Shown: positions 47,851-57,996, counted from the first letter of the stretch. The stretch: 58,221 bases of DNA from Tissierella pigra (GCF_009695605.1 NZ_VUNQ01000023.1:1-58221), one strand, 5' to 3'. Notes: a model not told the origin generated them from the letters alone. Translations and numbers: made by a program.

Positions 47851-48937
47851 TGATGAGTCTATTGCTCTAGATTTACTGGGATTTAAGCTTTCCTCCTATA
47901 AAGATGTGAATATAGTTGGCAGTTACACTAACCCTCTTGAAGCATTGAAGGAGGTCAAAAAAATACAGCCTGATGTCATATTCTTAGATATTGAAATGGG
48001 AGAAGTAAATGGATTGGAGGTTGCTGAACTTTTTACAAAGGAACTGGCAGCTGTAGAAATAGTATTTATTACTGCTTATTCAAAGTATTCTGTAGATGCC
48101 TTTGAAATAAATGCAATTGACTATTTATTAAAACCAGTTCAAGAAAAGCGTCTAAATAAAACCATTGAAAGATTAAGACAAAAAACCATGGGAAATCATG
48201 AAATTGAAACTTTAGATAATGGATTAAAAGTAAATAGTTTTGGTACTTTTCAAGTGCTGGATAGTATGGATAACCCTTTAATCTGGCGTACTCAAAAATC
48301 TAAGGAACTATTTGCTTTCTTATGGAATAAGAAGGGAGAAGCTATTTCAAAGATGCTTATAATGGATGAAATTTTTCCCGATAAGAACTTAGATAAAGCC
48401 ACTACCCTCCTACATACCACCATATATCAATTAAGAAAGAATTTAGAAAAACTAGGATATGGAAATGGAATTATCTATTTCAATGAAAGCTATCAGTTAA
48501 ATGTACCTATTGTAAGTGATGTGGAAATATTAAATAAAGTATTAAGCTTAAAAGAACATGGTGAGGAAGAAATAAAAGAAATATTAAGGATTTACAAAGG
48601 TGACTTCTTAGGAGAAGAGGGTTATCTTTGGGCAATGGGAATCCGAAAAACATATGAAGATATGGTATTTAACATATTGAATAAATATGCAGGGACACAG
48701 TTAAGGGAAGGGAAATTATCTCCAACACTAAAAGCTGCTTTAGACAGTCTTTATAAAATAAATAGTTTCAATGAAGATATAGTGAAAATGATAATATATT
48801 ACTATGGTATACAGAGAAATAGAGCCAGTCTCAAGGAGTTCTTTGAGGAATATGTAGTAAATATTAAAGTAGAAATGCAACTAAGTCCAATGGAAGATAC
48901 TTTAAAATTGTATAAAAGGTATATGGATTATATATAA
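47831..48937 (+). CDS. Response regulator with SARP-type winged helix and BTAD domain
   Basis: 368 residues. The receiver (1-118) has acidic D7-D8, phosphoacceptor D53 (IFLDIEMG), T81 and K101 (LLKP). Residues about 128-215 are an OmpR/SARP-like winged helix (IWRTQKSKELFAFLW, LLHTTIYQLRKNLEKLG), and the remainder is a BTAD-like helical domain. It starts inside the kinase gene and is its evident partner. SARP regulators activate from direct repeats about 11 bp apart that overlap the -35 region, which is what the TGTTCAG pairs at 35.46 and 48.96 kb look like. Confidence 0.92.
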   Translation: MKVILIDDESIALDLLGFKLSSYKDVNIVGSYTNPLEALKEVKKIQPDVIFLDIEMGEVNGLEVAELFTKELAAVEIVFITAYSKYSVDAFEINAIDYLLKPVQEKRLNKTIERLRQKTMGNHEIETLDNGLKVNSFGTFQVLDSMDNPLIWRTQKSKELFAFLWNKKGEAISKMLIMDEIFPDKNLDKATTLLHTTIYQLRKNLEKLGYGNGIIYFNESYQLNVPIVSDVEILNKVLSLKEHGEEEIKEILRIYKGDFLGEEGYLWAMGIRKTYEDMVFNILNKYAGTQLREGKLSPTLKAALDSLYKINSFNEDIVKMIIYYYGIQRNRASLKEFFEEYVVNIKVEMQLSPMEDTLKLYKRYMDYI

Positions 48938-48958
48938 ACTATATAATCCATATTTCTT

Positions 48959-48992
48959 TGTTCAGAGATTGTTCAGAGCCTATGGATATTAT
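48959..48992 (+). promoter_or_regulatory. Tandem TGTTCAG operator and -10 box of the chemoreceptor/cyclase operon
   Basis: TGTTCAG at 48959-48965 and 48970-48976 (11-bp period), then 10 bp and TATTAT at 48987-48992. The 22-nt core differs from the one at 35.46 kb at only two positions. It lies just downstream of the SARP response-regulator gene, about 70 bp before the chemoreceptor start. Confidence 0.7.
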
Positions 48993-49059
48993 ATATCTGG
49001 GAAGAACATATAAAATAATTGTATGTAGCTAAGATATAGAACAGAAAGGAAGTATAAGA

Positions 49060-50829
49060 ATGAAAAAAGGTTTCAATGTTAATTTAAAATACCTAAGTTT
49101 AAGTACAAAATTACTAATTTCAATATTGACAGTATTTTTGATTGTCACATCATTTTTAGTCTTTGTAGGATTAAATAGTTATGTGAATATAGCCATAAAT
49201 ACAGAAAAAAGAAACTTAGAAAATGTAAATAATATTTCAGTAGATGCCTTAACATCTGCTAGCCGTGCCAGTAATTATATAAAGACTCATAGTAATGAAA
49301 CCAGTGAGGAATTGGAAAAAATACTTTCTGCTGAAAATTATATAAAAGGTTTAAGTGTTGGTAAAGAAGGATTTTTCGTAGCATTTAATAATAAGGGACA
49401 AATAAAATTACATTCCAATATGGAACAGATAGATAAATATGGATTTAAAACTCAAGATGGATATGCTTTGATATATGATGATATACTGAGCTACGCCCTA
49501 GAAAATACCCCTAAGACAGAAAAGACTCAAGAATTTCAACAACAGCTTATTGGAGAAGAAAGTTTTATAGTTAATGGTGAAGAACATTATGCAAGAATTG
49601 AAAAATGGGAAGACCTGTACATAGCAAGTATATTAGATGAATATTCAATTAGAGATGATGCTAAGAAAGAAGTGGGAAAGTTACTTGTTTTTCTTATACT
49701 TATAATTATAATCTCTTCAGTAGTGTTTATCTATCTAATTAAAATATTAATTGGGAATAAGATGAAAGTCATACGAGATAATATACAAAAATTTGGACAT
49801 GGTAATTTTGAAGATTTAAAAGAAATGAAAAGCATAATTAAAGATGAAATATTTGAAACCAATGAGGTACTGGTGGATTCTTCTAGAAATATGCTGGATA
49901 TAATGAAAACCTTAGGTGAGAATAGTGAAGACTTACTATTAAAGGAAGAAGAACTACAAAAATTAAGTGGAATTTATAGTACTGGTAGCAAAGAAATAGT
50001 AGCAGCAGTAGATGAGATCGCCAGTGGAAGTGAGAAACAAGCAGATGAAACTATGAGGGGACTAGAAGAGTTAAATGAGCTTAAAGAAATAATTGACGAA
50101 GAAAGACAAGGGTTTAAACTATTGAATTCAAAGGTTGAAGATATAGATAATCTTAAAAGAGAAGGTAATGAAATAATTGATGATTTAGTGGAGTATACCA
50201 ATAGGAGCAACAATTCTGCCATAGAAGTACAAAAGGTAATAGGAAAATCCAATTTAAGTGCCAATAAAATAGAAGAAGCAAGTATAAAAATAAGGGAAAT
50301 AGCTGACCAAACCAATCTGTTAGCACTAAATGCAAGTATAGAAGCTGCCCGAGTAGGAGAACATGGAAAGGGTTTCTCTGTAGTTGCAAGTGAAATAAGA
50401 AAATTGGCAGAAGAATCCACCTCATTTGCCATGGAAATTGGCGAAATTATAAAAGAACTATTATCAGGCTCTGAAAATGCAGTGGATTTAATCAAAGAAG
50501 TAAGAGAAGAAGCAAAAAAACAAACAGGAAGTGTAGAGAAAACAGGAGAAAAATTTCAAAGAATAAGTGAAGAAATAGAAGATATAAAAATTATAATAAA
50601 TAATCTCAATGAGCAAGGTAATATACTTGAAGGAAAAAAAGAAGAAATAACAGAGGTAATAGAATATTTAAGTGCTATAGCACAAGAAAACAATAGCAAT
50701 ACAGAAGAAGTTTGTGCAAAAGTAGAAGAACAAAATAACAGTATTTTAGTATTGGAGGATTTAAGTAAAGACTTAAAGAAAGTCTCTGAAAATTTAGCGA
50801 ATAAATTAAAGATGATATATCACAAATAA
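49060..50829 (+). CDS. Methyl-accepting chemotaxis protein with a single-Cache-like sensor
   Basis: 589 residues. TM1 is at about 18-38. A modest extracellular sensor of about 150 residues ([40 protein letters not shown]) precedes TM2 at about 207-228. A short HAMP-like linker and the signalling domain follow, with tip [20 protein letters not shown] and [15 protein letters not shown]. It is the first gene after the TGTTCAG operator and shares the transcript with the diguanylate cyclase 34 nt downstream. It may feed c-di-GMP or surface behaviour rather than flagellar taxis alone. Confidence 0.92.
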   Translation: MKKGFNVNLKYLSLSTKLLISILTVFLIVTSFLVFVGLNSYVNIAINTEKRNLENVNNISVDALTSASRASNYIKTHSNETSEELEKILSAENYIKGLSVGKEGFFVAFNNKGQIKLHSNMEQIDKYGFKTQDGYALIYDDILSYALENTPKTEKTQEFQQQLIGEESFIVNGEEHYARIEKWEDLYIASILDEYSIRDDAKKEVGKLLVFLILIIIISSVVFIYLIKILIGNKMKVIRDNIQKFGHGNFEDLKEMKSIIKDEIFETNEVLVDSSRNMLDIMKTLGENSEDLLLKEEELQKLSGIYSTGSKEIVAAVDEIASGSEKQADETMRGLEELNELKEIIDEERQGFKLLNSKVEDIDNLKREGNEIIDDLVEYTNRSNNSAIEVQKVIGKSNLSANKIEEASIKIREIADQTNLLALNASIEAARVGEHGKGFSVVASEIRKLAEESTSFAMEIGEIIKELLSGSENAVDLIKEVREEAKKQTGSVEKTGEKFQRISEEIEDIKIIINNLNEQGNILEGKKEEITEVIEYLSAIAQENNSNTEEVCAKVEEQNNSILVLEDLSKDLKKVSENLANKLKMIYHK

Positions 50830-50863
50830 AACTTTGTTTTATAAATAAAGGGAGTTGCTGGTT

Positions 50864-51751
50864 ATGGATATTTTTAAGGTAGATGACTTAAAAGGATACC
50901 TAGAAGGACTTAAAAGATTATTTGATATTGTTAGAGTTGTAAATCCCATATCTAAAAAAGTTGTATTTCAAAATGGACATGGAGAATATATAATTCACGG
51001 AGAGGATTGTTATGGATTCTGGAAGAAAGGTGAGTCTTGCAGCAACTGTATATCTAATAAGGCTATTCAAGACAAAAAATGTTTTACTAAAATAGAATAT
51101 TTAGGTGATGGGGTATATATAGTTATTGCATCTCCCATTATATTTGAAGACAATTTATATGTTTTAGAGTTAGTTAAGGATATTACAGAAACAGGAGTTG
51201 TAACTGGACTCAATGGACTAAATACCATGGAAGCCAATAATATTATATATACACTTAACGAAAAAGCCATTAAAGACGATTTAACAGGAGTATATAATAA
51301 AAGACATATAAACAAAAGACTTCCAATAGATATAGATTATGCTAAAAAGCATAGAGAGAAATTGACAGTTGCAATGATGGATATAGATAGTTTTAAAAAA
51401 ATAAATGATATATATGGACATATGGTTGGTGATTTGGTATTGAAAAAGATAGCAGAAGCCATAAGTTCAGAAGTCAGAGTCAATTACGATTGGGTTGCCA
51501 GATATGGGGGAGATGAATTTCTAATAGTACTCAAGAATTTAGATGAAACAGCAGCCATGGAAATAATGAAGAGAATACAATCAACTATAAGGAAAATGAC
51601 CATTAGATTTGAAGACAGTATAATAAACGTAACACTAAGTATCGGCTTTCATACAATAGATACAGAAACTGAGAATTTTAGTAGGATAGTCTCTAAAGTA
51701 GACCAAAATCTAAAAAAAGCCAAAGATGGTGGAAAAAATAGAATAGTATAA
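50864..51751 (+). CDS. GGDEF diguanylate cyclase with a Cys-rich sensor domain
   Basis: 295 residues. The C-terminal half is an intact GGDEF domain (DDLTGVYNKRH, MMDIDSFKKIND, RYGGDEFLIV, LSIGFH), so synthesis of c-di-GMP from GTP is expected. The inhibitory I-site RxxD is absent (VNYD at that place), suggesting weak product inhibition. The N-terminal 120 residues are PAS-like and hold a cysteine group (CYGFW ... CSNCIS ... KKCF) that could bind a metal or sense redox. The ATG at 50864, nine bases after GGGAG, is preferred to the TTG at 50855. Same operon as the chemoreceptor. Confidence 0.9.
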   Translation: MDIFKVDDLKGYLEGLKRLFDIVRVVNPISKKVVFQNGHGEYIIHGEDCYGFWKKGESCSNCISNKAIQDKKCFTKIEYLGDGVYIVIASPIIFEDNLYVLELVKDITETGVVTGLNGLNTMEANNIIYTLNEKAIKDDLTGVYNKRHINKRLPIDIDYAKKHREKLTVAMMDIDSFKKINDIYGHMVGDLVLKKIAEAISSEVRVNYDWVARYGGDEFLIVLKNLDETAAMEIMKRIQSTIRKMTIRFEDSIINVTLSIGFHTIDTETENFSRIVSKVDQNLKKAKDGGKNRIV

Positions 51752-51832
51752 ATTTCAATAGAATTAACATATATGAAATTTATAGAAGCATATCATAATG
51801 ATATGTTCAAAAATAAAGGGGGGAGGAAAAAT

Positions 51833-52297
51833 ATGAAGATGTTTTACAGCAAAAGCAGGTCTGGAATAGTGTTTATGGTAGTATTGGCAATGCTATTACA
51901 GATAATAATTCCTGCAACAGAGTTTGTCTACGCAGAAGAAAATGACAGCATATTAATAGACAAAGATTTTAGTATAGAACTAGGCGAAGACGAAGAAGGA
52001 AAAGTAACAGTAAAATGGGAGTATGTATATAGACCTGATGGAAAAAGAAAATTTAATTTGAAACTTGGTTCTATCTTCGAACAATATAAAGAAGAAACCG
52101 AAAATCTAATGTCAGGTGAAATCAAAATTGGAGAATATACAGTTTCCAGAAATGGAGAAATAACTATAAATATTGATAAAGATATTGAGACTATAGTTGA
52201 AGGACTCCAAGAAAAAACAGGGGTGGAAGAACAAGAAACGATACCAGCACCAGTAGACACAGGAGAGACTACAATAATTGATGGTAATAAGGGGTGA
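51833..52297 (+). CDS. Signal-peptide fragment of the giant adhesin, upstream of a frameshift
   Basis: 154 residues from an ATG behind GGGGGGAGGAAAA. A Sec signal peptide (MKMFYSKSRSGIVFMVVLAM..., cleavage after VYA) leads into a beta-rich segment and an acidic linker ending DGNKG-stop. The ATG at 51773 would add 20 residues before the ribosome site and is rejected. The frame ends at a TGA directly after GGGG (52291-52294). Removing one G joins it in frame to the 1,869-residue body that follows, so this is the 5' part of one broken or phase-variable gene. It has no terminator from the cyclase gene. Confidence 0.8.
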   Translation: MKMFYSKSRSGIVFMVVLAMLLQIIIPATEFVYAEENDSILIDKDFSIELGEDEEGKVTVKWEYVYRPDGKRKFNLKLGSIFEQYKEETENLMSGEIKIGEYTVSRNGEITINIDKDIETIVEGLQEKTGVEEQETIPAPVDTGETTIIDGNKG

Positions 52298-55200
52298 TGA
52301 TACTGGTATAATAGAAGATGAAGATACAGATGGTTCTGAGGTAATAGATGGAACTAAGGAAGATGATGAAGTTGAAGGAACTATAGATGATTCAACTGAT
52401 AAAACTGAAGAGCCAATACCAGAAGTAACAGGAAGAATAGGAAAACCACTAGTATTATTAGCATATACAGGAGATATGGAAGGATTAGACTTAGATGATG
52501 GTAATGATGAAAGTTATACTTTTAGTGGGAGTTTTGTGGTTTGGGAAGGTAAATTGGATTCTGATCCTAAAAAACTAAATGCAGAAGATATAGGTATTAA
52601 AAACCTAGTATTTGGCTCAACAAAAGATAAGGATCTAGTTGCTAAAGAAACAGCAGGAGGGTATTTACTGGAATTAGGAGTAAATGAATTGGAGGATGAT
52701 TTCTATATATCCTTTGATTTTAGCCTAGATGGAAATCACTCAATAAATCCGGGTGACTATTATGAATTTAGTGTTCCCACTGCATTTGCCCTCGTAGCAA
52801 CTACCGAGGATATAGTCTATGAGGGAGAAACAATTGCCACATACACTATTAATGAAAGTGGTAAAATTACAATCACCTTTGCAGATGCAATAAGAAACGA
52901 AGATGGCGATGGTCAACCCGTTGATGACGGAGAATTTAAAGCATCATGGGCACTTGGTGACATTGTAAAATCGGGGCAACTTAATCAAGAATATAAGTTT
53001 GATGTAAACGGAGAGAAAAAATTAAACATTATAATTAAGAATAACAATACAGAAACAATTAAAAAACATGATGGTAAACATCCTAATAATGGTGCTACTG
53101 TTCAATGGGAAGTTGATGTAAATAAAGCGATGGCAGATATTGGAGGATGGACTCTTTCGGATTCTATGCAAGAGTATATTGTACCTAATTCCATTCAAGT
53201 TTATGAATTAATTCCTAGAGTTCAAAATGGTAATGTAGAATTCAGTAGAGCAGCAATTCCTACCACAGATGGTTTTGAATTGACAGGAGATACTTTCCCA
53301 ATTACATTTAAGACTGAGAATAATAAAGCATATAAGATTTATTATGAAACAAAAGTAACAGATGATCAAAGAGAAGCTGTGTTTAATGATAATAGTACAA
53401 TTAGTAATACAGTAACTTTATCAAAAGATGGTGAACAAGAGAAAACTGATACTAAAATAGCTGAATTAAAGTTTGATAAACCTATTACCAAGACGGCAAC
53501 AGATTACGATTCTCGGTCTGGGGAAATAGACTGGACAGTAACTGTTAATGCTGATGGTAGAGATATTTCAGAGGGAGTTACAGTAACCGACACCCTAACC
53601 CTTGTTAATCCAGATTCAAAAGACAATAACTATATGGAGTTTGTAAAAAATGGAGATACTGTAGTAGTAACTATCAGTCCGGAAGAAAAATCTGGGACTA
53701 AGAAAGTATCATTAACAGGAGATAAAACAAGTGGATATAAATTAGTAGTTGAATTTAAGCCTACTGAAGCCAATAAAACAGCCACACATACTATTACCTA
53801 TAGTACAAAAGATGATGTAGTCGATCAAGAGTATAGAGTAAAGAATGAGGCAACAATTTCTCATGGATCTAACACTAAGGAATACAAATCTAATGTAGAA
53901 GAAAAAACTGTAAAGGATGATATGATTTCTAAAGGTGGGCAAAGTGAAGATTCTATTAATTATGAAGACAAAACTATACAGTGGAACTTTACATTTAATA
54001 ACAGTGAGTATGATGACATTACTAATGTTAAAATTACTGATACTTTTGAAATTGGAAAGTATTTAAAGATGTATAAGAATGATTTTATAGACTCTAATAA
54101 GTCTAAAATAGATACTAACTCAGATGGAACAGCAACATCTAACGGATTTAAATTAGAACTAAACGAACCCAAAACGGATGAAGATGGTAAAGAATATACC
54201 TTAACAGGATTTACTTTAACTTTAGTAGATGGGGGAGTCATAAATGCTCCCGTAACATTCACTTATAAGACTACTTTTGACCCAACTGAACCCTATGAAA
54301 ATGATAATATTACCAATAATATATCTGTAGACTGGACTAAAGGTATAACCAAATACCTTAATTCAACTTATCATACCTCATACTTTAATGATTTTACAAA
54401 GAACAATGGTGCTAAGGTAGGAGTATACAACCCAATTAATAAGACCATTGAGTGGTATGTAGATATTAACTATAACAAACATAAATTAGCAAATGCAAAG
54501 GTCATAGATGAGTTTGGGGCTAAACAAACAATGAATGATATTGAAAATACTGTGGAGGTATATTTATTAAGTATGGAAGGTAGTGCAGACCCAAAAGAAG
54601 TAAAAAAAGTGAATAATTACACAGTAAAACCATTAAGTAGTGAAACTAGTAAAACTAGTGATTTTACTGGTTTTGAATTAACCTTTAATAATGAGATTAA
54701 CCAGCCATATAGAATTAAATATGTAACCAAATACAAAGAACAGTTCATAGGAGAATTAGATGGTGATGGAGTAAAGGCAGGAAATAAAGCTACTCTATAT
54801 AATATAGAACATGGTGAAGATAAAAAGATTTCTGAGCTTCCGAAAGAGATTGATGTAACTAATGCAGGGGAGTATCTAAAAAAAGATGGCCGTGACATTA
54901 GTAATAAAGACTATCTGGAATGGAAGCTAAAAGTAAATGAAAGCCAATCTCATATCAAAACAGGTTCTACAATACAGGATACATTAAACGATGGACAAAT
55001 ATTAGTAGAAAACTTTGATGGTTTAACATTAAACGGTATTACAACACTTCGTGACACATTCCAAATTGAAAAGAGGGTATATACGAGAACCCATGGCACG
55101 GATGATTTTAAATCAAGTCTTCATCCATTAACGAAGACAGAAGTAGATGACTTATTTAATATAGAAGTATCAGTAGATAAAAAGAGCTTTACTATTACAT

Positions 55201-57887
55201 TGTTACAAGATATTGACCATGAATACGAAATCTCTTATGTAACAGATATTAGTGATTCGGTAGCAGATTCTTTATCCAACTCCTATACTTACAATTTTAT
55301 AGGGACTGGAACTAAAACTGATACAGTTACCGAGACGCAAGCAGTAACCTATGAATTTTCAGGGGGATCAGCTGCACTAAGAAAGTATAATTTAAAGCTA
55401 GTGAAGAAGGATGGAGTCACACCACTTCAAAATGTTAAATTTGGATTATACAACAAAACAGGTTTAACTTTAATCAAAGAGATAACATCGGATGCATCAG
55501 GTGTATTAGATTTTGGGTCAATTAAATGGGGAGAATATAGATTACGAGAGACTGAACCATTGTTAGGTTATACAAATTATTTCAAAATTGGTAGTACTGG
55601 GGAATTCATCTCAGAATATATACTAAAGACAACAGGAACAGCTCCTGATATTACTTTAGATATTTTCAATGAAAAATCTGCGAAGATTATCATAGATAAA
55701 TATAATAAGGATAGTAACATAAAATTAAAAGGTGCAAAATTTGAAATCAAAAAAGGTGATACGATAGTAGATACTATTATAACAGATGCGAATGGTAAGG
55801 CTAGTTCTATAGATCTGCCACCAGGTGAATACACCTTAATAGAAATTCAAGCACCAGAAGACTATGCGAAAGTTGCTCCACAAGTAGTCACTTTAGTATC
55901 AGGAATAGATAGCGAGGTATCAATTCCTAATGAACTACTTCATCAATCAGTTGAGTTAACGAAAGTGGATTCAACTGATAATGGTATAAAGCTAGAAGGG
56001 GCGATATTTACAATTCATAGTGCTGTTGATAATAAACCAGTGTTAAAGAATACCAGAGATGAAGAGTTAGGGGTGCTAAAGACAGATTCTCAAGGGGAGA
56101 TTGTTGTGAACAATCTACCACTAGGTAACTATTATTTCAAAGAAGTAGAAGCATCAGACTATTATATATTATCAGGAAATGATAAAATTGATTTTGAAAT
56201 TAAAGAGAATCAAACAGACACCACAAAAGTAACAGTTAAAAATACTCGTGGTAAAGGTGAAATAATAATTACAAAAGTAGATACAGAAGATGATACTATT
56301 TTCTTAGAAGGTGCAGAGTTTAAACTTACAAAACCTAATGATCCTAATTTTGTAAGAACTGGCAAAGCTAACTCGGAAGGTAAATTAACATTTGAAAATC
56401 TACCATATGATACCTATATTTTAGAAGAAATAAAAGCACCAGAAGGATATACTTTGGTTAAAGAACCAATAGAAATTGTATTAGATGGAGAAATAAATGA
56501 TGTAGAAATAAGAGAAACCATTAAAAATATAAAGAAAATCTCTGTTAAAGGTACTAAAAAATGGGTAGATGGACCAGTGGAAAAACCAACTATATGGTTT
56601 AAATTATATAGAAATATAAACAATAATGACCCAGAGGCAGTTGAAGGAGCAGAGATTAAAAAACTAGAAGGTACATTATCTATAGAATGGCATGATTTAG
56701 ATAAGGTTGATAAGGATGGAAATGAGTATATTTATTCCATTAAAGAAGTCAATGAAGCTGGTGAAGATTTTACACCAGGAAACTATGAGAAGGCTGGAAA
56801 TGGACTAGAAATAACCAACTACTATGTTAGCCCAACAAACGCAACTGCAAAGGCTGTTAAAGAGTGGGTAAATGGTCCAGAAAATAGACCGACTATATGG
56901 TTCAAATTATATCGTCATATAGAAGGTGGAGCTAAAGAAGAAGTACCAGCAGTAGAGGCTCCAATTAAAGAATTAAAAAGTGGAACAACTGAGGTAGTAT
57001 GGAATACGCTGACAAAGACGGATTCAGCTGGAAATGAATATATTTTCAGTGTTGAAGAAGTAGATGCAGAGGGAAATCAACTGATACTGCCAAACTACGA
57101 CAAACAGGAAGATGGTCTAACAGTAATCAACACCTATGTAATACCAAAAACTGAATTCACAGCAACTAAAAAATGGATAGGTGGGTCAAATACAAAACCG
57201 ACTATAGAACTTCAATTATATAGAGATGGAGAAAAACTTGGAGTTCCTGTTAAATTGGAAAATGGTGAAACTGAATACACTTGGAATGATTTAGACAAAA
57301 CAGATATAGATGGTAAAGAATATAAGTATACTGTAGACGAGGTCAATGTTCCAAGTAGATATAGAAAGTCAATAGATGGAGCAACTATAACAAACACTTA
57401 TTATTCACCAACAAGACCAAGTCCAGACCCTGGCCCAGGTCCTGATAGACCAACAAGACCTACAGACCCAGAGAAACCTACTACTCCTGTTGATCCTACT
57501 AAGCCAACAGAGCCAACAGAACCAGTAGAGCCAACAGACCCAGTGGAAATAACAGAGGTACCAAAGCCAGAGGAGCCAGAAATACCAATAGTTATTACAC
57601 CACCAAAGGGTGGAACTATTGAGTTTGATGAAGATGGTAATTGGAAATATACTCCGAATCCAGGGTTTACAGGAAAGGATAGTTTTATTCTAAAACATCC
57701 AGATGGAACAGAGGAATTAATAGAAATAGATGTAGAAGCTCCAAGAAGTGGTTTAGATGAAGATGGAAATCCAGTAGAAGAAGCACCTAAACTACCAAAA
57801 ACAGGAGAAATTAATAGTGTACTAATCTCTCTTGTAGGATTATTCTTCATATTAGTAGGAATAATTCTAAGAAGACGAACAGCCTAA
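52278..57887 (+). CDS. Body of an LPxTG-anchored collagen-binding-type adhesin (frameshifted from its signal peptide)
   Basis: 1,869 codons. After an acidic linker come about five MSCRAMM/collagen-binding-like domains (recurring pattern such as NKTIEWYVDIN...VIDEF, DKTIQWNFTFN...ITDTF). Four SpaA/prealbumin-like domains follow (KYNLKLVKKDG, IIIDKYNKDS, VELTKVDST, IIITKVDTED), then three Cna-B repeats (GTKKWVDGP, AVKEWVNGP, ATKKWIGGS). A Pro/Thr/Glu wall-spanning region, an Ig-like module and the sortase signal LPKTGE with a TM helix and RRR tail close the protein. The listed start is not a real initiation site; the native protein would be 2,017 residues with the upstream signal peptide. If not restored, it cannot be secreted. 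Confidence 0.88.
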   Translation: MMVIRGDDTGIIEDEDTDGSEVIDGTKEDDEVEGTIDDSTDKTEEPIPEVTGRIGKPLVLLAYTGDMEGLDLDDGNDESYTFSGSFVVWEGKLDSDPKKLNAEDIGIKNLVFGSTKDKDLVAKETAGGYLLELGVNELEDDFYISFDFSLDGNHSINPGDYYEFSVPTAFALVATTEDIVYEGETIATYTINESGKITITFADAIRNEDGDGQPVDDGEFKASWALGDIVKSGQLNQEYKFDVNGEKKLNIIIKNNNTETIKKHDGKHPNNGATVQWEVDVNKAMADIGGWTLSDSMQEYIVPNSIQVYELIPRVQNGNVEFSRAAIPTTDGFELTGDTFPITFKTENNKAYKIYYETKVTDDQREAVFNDNSTISNTVTLSKDGEQEKTDTKIAELKFDKPITKTATDYDSRSGEIDWTVTVNADGRDISEGVTVTDTLTLVNPDSKDNNYMEFVKNGDTVVVTISPEEKSGTKKVSLTGDKTSGYKLVVEFKPTEANKTATHTITYSTKDDVVDQEYRVKNEATISHGSNTKEYKSNVEEKTVKDDMISKGGQSEDSINYEDKTIQWNFTFNNSEYDDITNVKITDTFEIGKYLKMYKNDFIDSNKSKIDTNSDGTATSNGFKLELNEPKTDEDGKEYTLTGFTLTLVDGGVINAPVTFTYKTTFDPTEPYENDNITNNISVDWTKGITKYLNSTYHTSYFNDFTKNNGAKVGVYNPINKTIEWYVDINYNKHKLANAKVIDEFGAKQTMNDIENTVEVYLLSMEGSADPKEVKKVNNYTVKPLSSETSKTSDFTGFELTFNNEINQPYRIKYVTKYKEQFIGELDGDGVKAGNKATLYNIEHGEDKKISELPKEIDVTNAGEYLKKDGRDISNKDYLEWKLKVNESQSHIKTGSTIQDTLNDGQILVENFDGLTLNGITTLRDTFQIEKRVYTRTHGTDDFKSSLHPLTKTEVDDLFNIEVSVDKKSFTITLLQDIDHEYEISYVTDISDSVADSLSNSYTYNFIGTGTKTDTVTETQAVTYEFSGGSAALRKYNLKLVKKDGVTPLQNVKFGLYNKTGLTLIKEITSDASGVLDFGSIKWGEYRLRETEPLLGYTNYFKIGSTGEFISEYILKTTGTAPDITLDIFNEKSAKIIIDKYNKDSNIKLKGAKFEIKKGDTIVDTIITDANGKASSIDLPPGEYTLIEIQAPEDYAKVAPQVVTLVSGIDSEVSIPNELLHQSVELTKVDSTDNGIKLEGAIFTIHSAVDNKPVLKNTRDEELGVLKTDSQGEIVVNNLPLGNYYFKEVEASDYYILSGNDKIDFEIKENQTDTTKVTVKNTRGKGEIIITKVDTEDDTIFLEGAEFKLTKPNDPNFVRTGKANSEGKLTFENLPYDTYILEEIKAPEGYTLVKEPIEIVLDGEINDVEIRETIKNIKKISVKGTKKWVDGPVEKPTIWFKLYRNINNNDPEAVEGAEIKKLEGTLSIEWHDLDKVDKDGNEYIYSIKEVNEAGEDFTPGNYEKAGNGLEITNYYVSPTNATAKAVKEWVNGPENRPTIWFKLYRHIEGGAKEEVPAVEAPIKELKSGTTEVVWNTLTKTDSAGNEYIFSVEEVDAEGNQLILPNYDKQEDGLTVINTYVIPKTEFTATKKWIGGSNTKPTIELQLYRDGEKLGVPVKLENGETEYTWNDLDKTDIDGKEYKYTVDEVNVPSRYRKSIDGATITNTYYSPTRPSPDPGPGPDRPTRPTDPEKPTTPVDPTKPTEPTEPVEPTDPVEITEVPKPEEPEIPIVITPPKGGTIEFDEDGNWKYTPNPGFTGKDSFILKHPDGTEELIEIDVEAPRSGLDEDGNPVEEAPKLPKTGEINSVLISLVGLFFILVGIILRRRTA
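57411..57600 (+). repeat. Pro/Thr/Glu-rich wall-spanning repeat region of the adhesin
   Basis: Low-complexity coding stretch made of short PTxP and PTEP units (encoded by variants of CCAACAGA/CCAGTAGA), typical of the peptidoglycan-spanning stalk of LPxTG proteins. Repeat length may vary between strains. Confidence 0.75.
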
Positions 57888-57893
57888 TTATTT

Positions 57894-57928
57894 AAAGTAG
57901 AGAATGTTAACATTCTCTGCTTTGTTTT
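57894..57928 (+). terminator. Terminator after the adhesin
   Basis: AAAGTAGAGAATG (57894-57906), loop TTAA, CATTCTCTGCTTT (57911-57923): a 13-bp stem with one wobble pair, then GTTTT. Confidence 0.85.
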
Positions 57929-57960
57929 ATGTGAAAATGCTTTTATATCAGTTTTAAGTC

Positions 57961-57996
57961 ATAAAAAAAGCATCTCTATCTATTTTTGAGATGCTT
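57961..57996 (-). terminator. Leftward terminator near the right edge
   Basis: AAGCATCTC (57968-57976) pairs with GAGATGCTT (57988-57996). On the minus strand the stem runs into T7 (the complement of 57963-57969), so it ends transcripts coming from the right, but no leftward gene is visible before the window ends. Confidence 0.7.

Noticed and set aside
51752-51832. c-di-GMP riboswitch before the adhesin
   Set aside because: The gap is about 80 nt and holds only a 7-bp hairpin (CATATCA/TGATATG); no GEMM-type conserved sequences.
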